Source: Malurus cyaneus samueli (lineage: Eukaryota; Chordata; Aves; Passeriformes; Maluridae). Taken from it: 64,000 nucleotides of DNA. Position numbers and translations under genes: made by a program. Under the pieces are notes generated by a model that worked only from the letters and a program-made list of their open reading frames with translations, was not told the origin of the DNA and did no database searches. Below, one piece after another: positions 63,848 to 64,000 of this stretch; within the stretch, counting starts at the first letter, position 1, and the number at the start of each line of letters is the position of its first letter. The DNA lies in assembly GCA_009741485.1 (NCBI GenBank), contig CM019214.1, forward strand, positions 24,760,329 to 24,824,328, given 5' to 3'.

Positions 63848-63981
63848 AACATCGAAGCCGAGGGGATAACAGAGAGCCCAAAGTCCAAGGCCCCATTGCT
63901 GTGGTGGCTCCCCCCTTTCCTCCCTTCCCTGCAATCTGCAGCCAAAAGAGGCAAGCGATAAAGGACCGGCACTTGCTACCA
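63848..63981 (+). CDS. NHS: NHS coding exon (third exon by homology), phase 1 to phase 0
   Basis: Seen: an acceptor with upstream pyrimidines (TCTTCTTTCTCATCC) ends in AAAACAG before 63848, and a strong donor CCA|GTAAGT follows 63981. The exon is 134 bp. Its first two bases complete a Glu codon started by the last G of the previous exon, and 44 codons follow, ending on a codon boundary. The peptide begins HRSRGDNREP, has a proline-rich middle (VVAPPFPPFP), then a basic stretch (SQKRQAIKDRH) and ends HLLP. Known: NHS continues after its exon-2 block with an HRSR start, a proline-rich segment and a KDRH motif, which this matches. The proline-rich stretch is a plausible SH3-type ligand (inference). 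This exon is less conserved than the previous one, so on its own it would be a weaker call. The phase match to the upstream exon supports it strongly. The third intron begins at 63982 and runs off the window. Confidence 0.85.
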
Positions 63982-64000
63982 GTAAGTCTTTCACTACAGC

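Overview
The window looks like avian, probably songbird, nuclear DNA. It is almost entirely non-coding. The recognisable interspersed repeats are short, 5'-truncated CR1 LINE fragments of the bird type, and the pentamer microsatellites (AATAG)n and (TTCTC)n are long. No bacterial or viral gene layout is present. The species call is an inference from repeat type and gene identity.

Two coding exons lie at the right-hand end on the + strand: 61979-62131 and 63848-63981. Joined in phase they read into a protein segment I recognise as NHS (Nance-Horan syndrome actin regulator), just downstream of where the N-terminal WAVE-homology exon should be. The long first exon of NHS is not in the window. 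Positions 1-61978 are therefore read as the 3' part of the very long first NHS intron, 62132-63847 as the second intron, and 63982 onward as the start of the third.

Layout: 1-12.6 kb is plain intron with one 14-bp tandem repeat. At 12.69-13.11 kb a (TTCTC)19 array runs into an anomalous CpG-rich, noisy block that may be an assembly artefact. A CpG-rich island lies at about 22.65-23.7 kb, a CR1 at 25.3 kb, and a 30-bp minisatellite at 28.0 kb. The longest CR1 remnant is at 35.4-35.9 kb. A CR1 and a second CpG-rich island occupy 38.75-39.6 kb, followed directly by an (AATAG)n array fused to another CR1 3' end. A 32-base poly(A) run and a (CT)13 run lie at 42.1 and 42.7 kb. A second (AATAG)18 array, ending in an assembly gap, is at 50.0 kb. 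A + strand CR1 3' end lies at 52.9 kb, and a - strand CR1 sits in intron 2 at 62.3 kb.

I found no RNA gene, no intact mobile element and no second protein gene. The long open frames elsewhere look like chance, GC-rich or tandem-repeat frames. No new biological system is evident. The points most worth a second look are the odd block after the TTCTC array, the CR1-tail-linked pentamer expansion, the two intronic CpG islands, and the inverted CR1 fragments flanking NHS exon 2.
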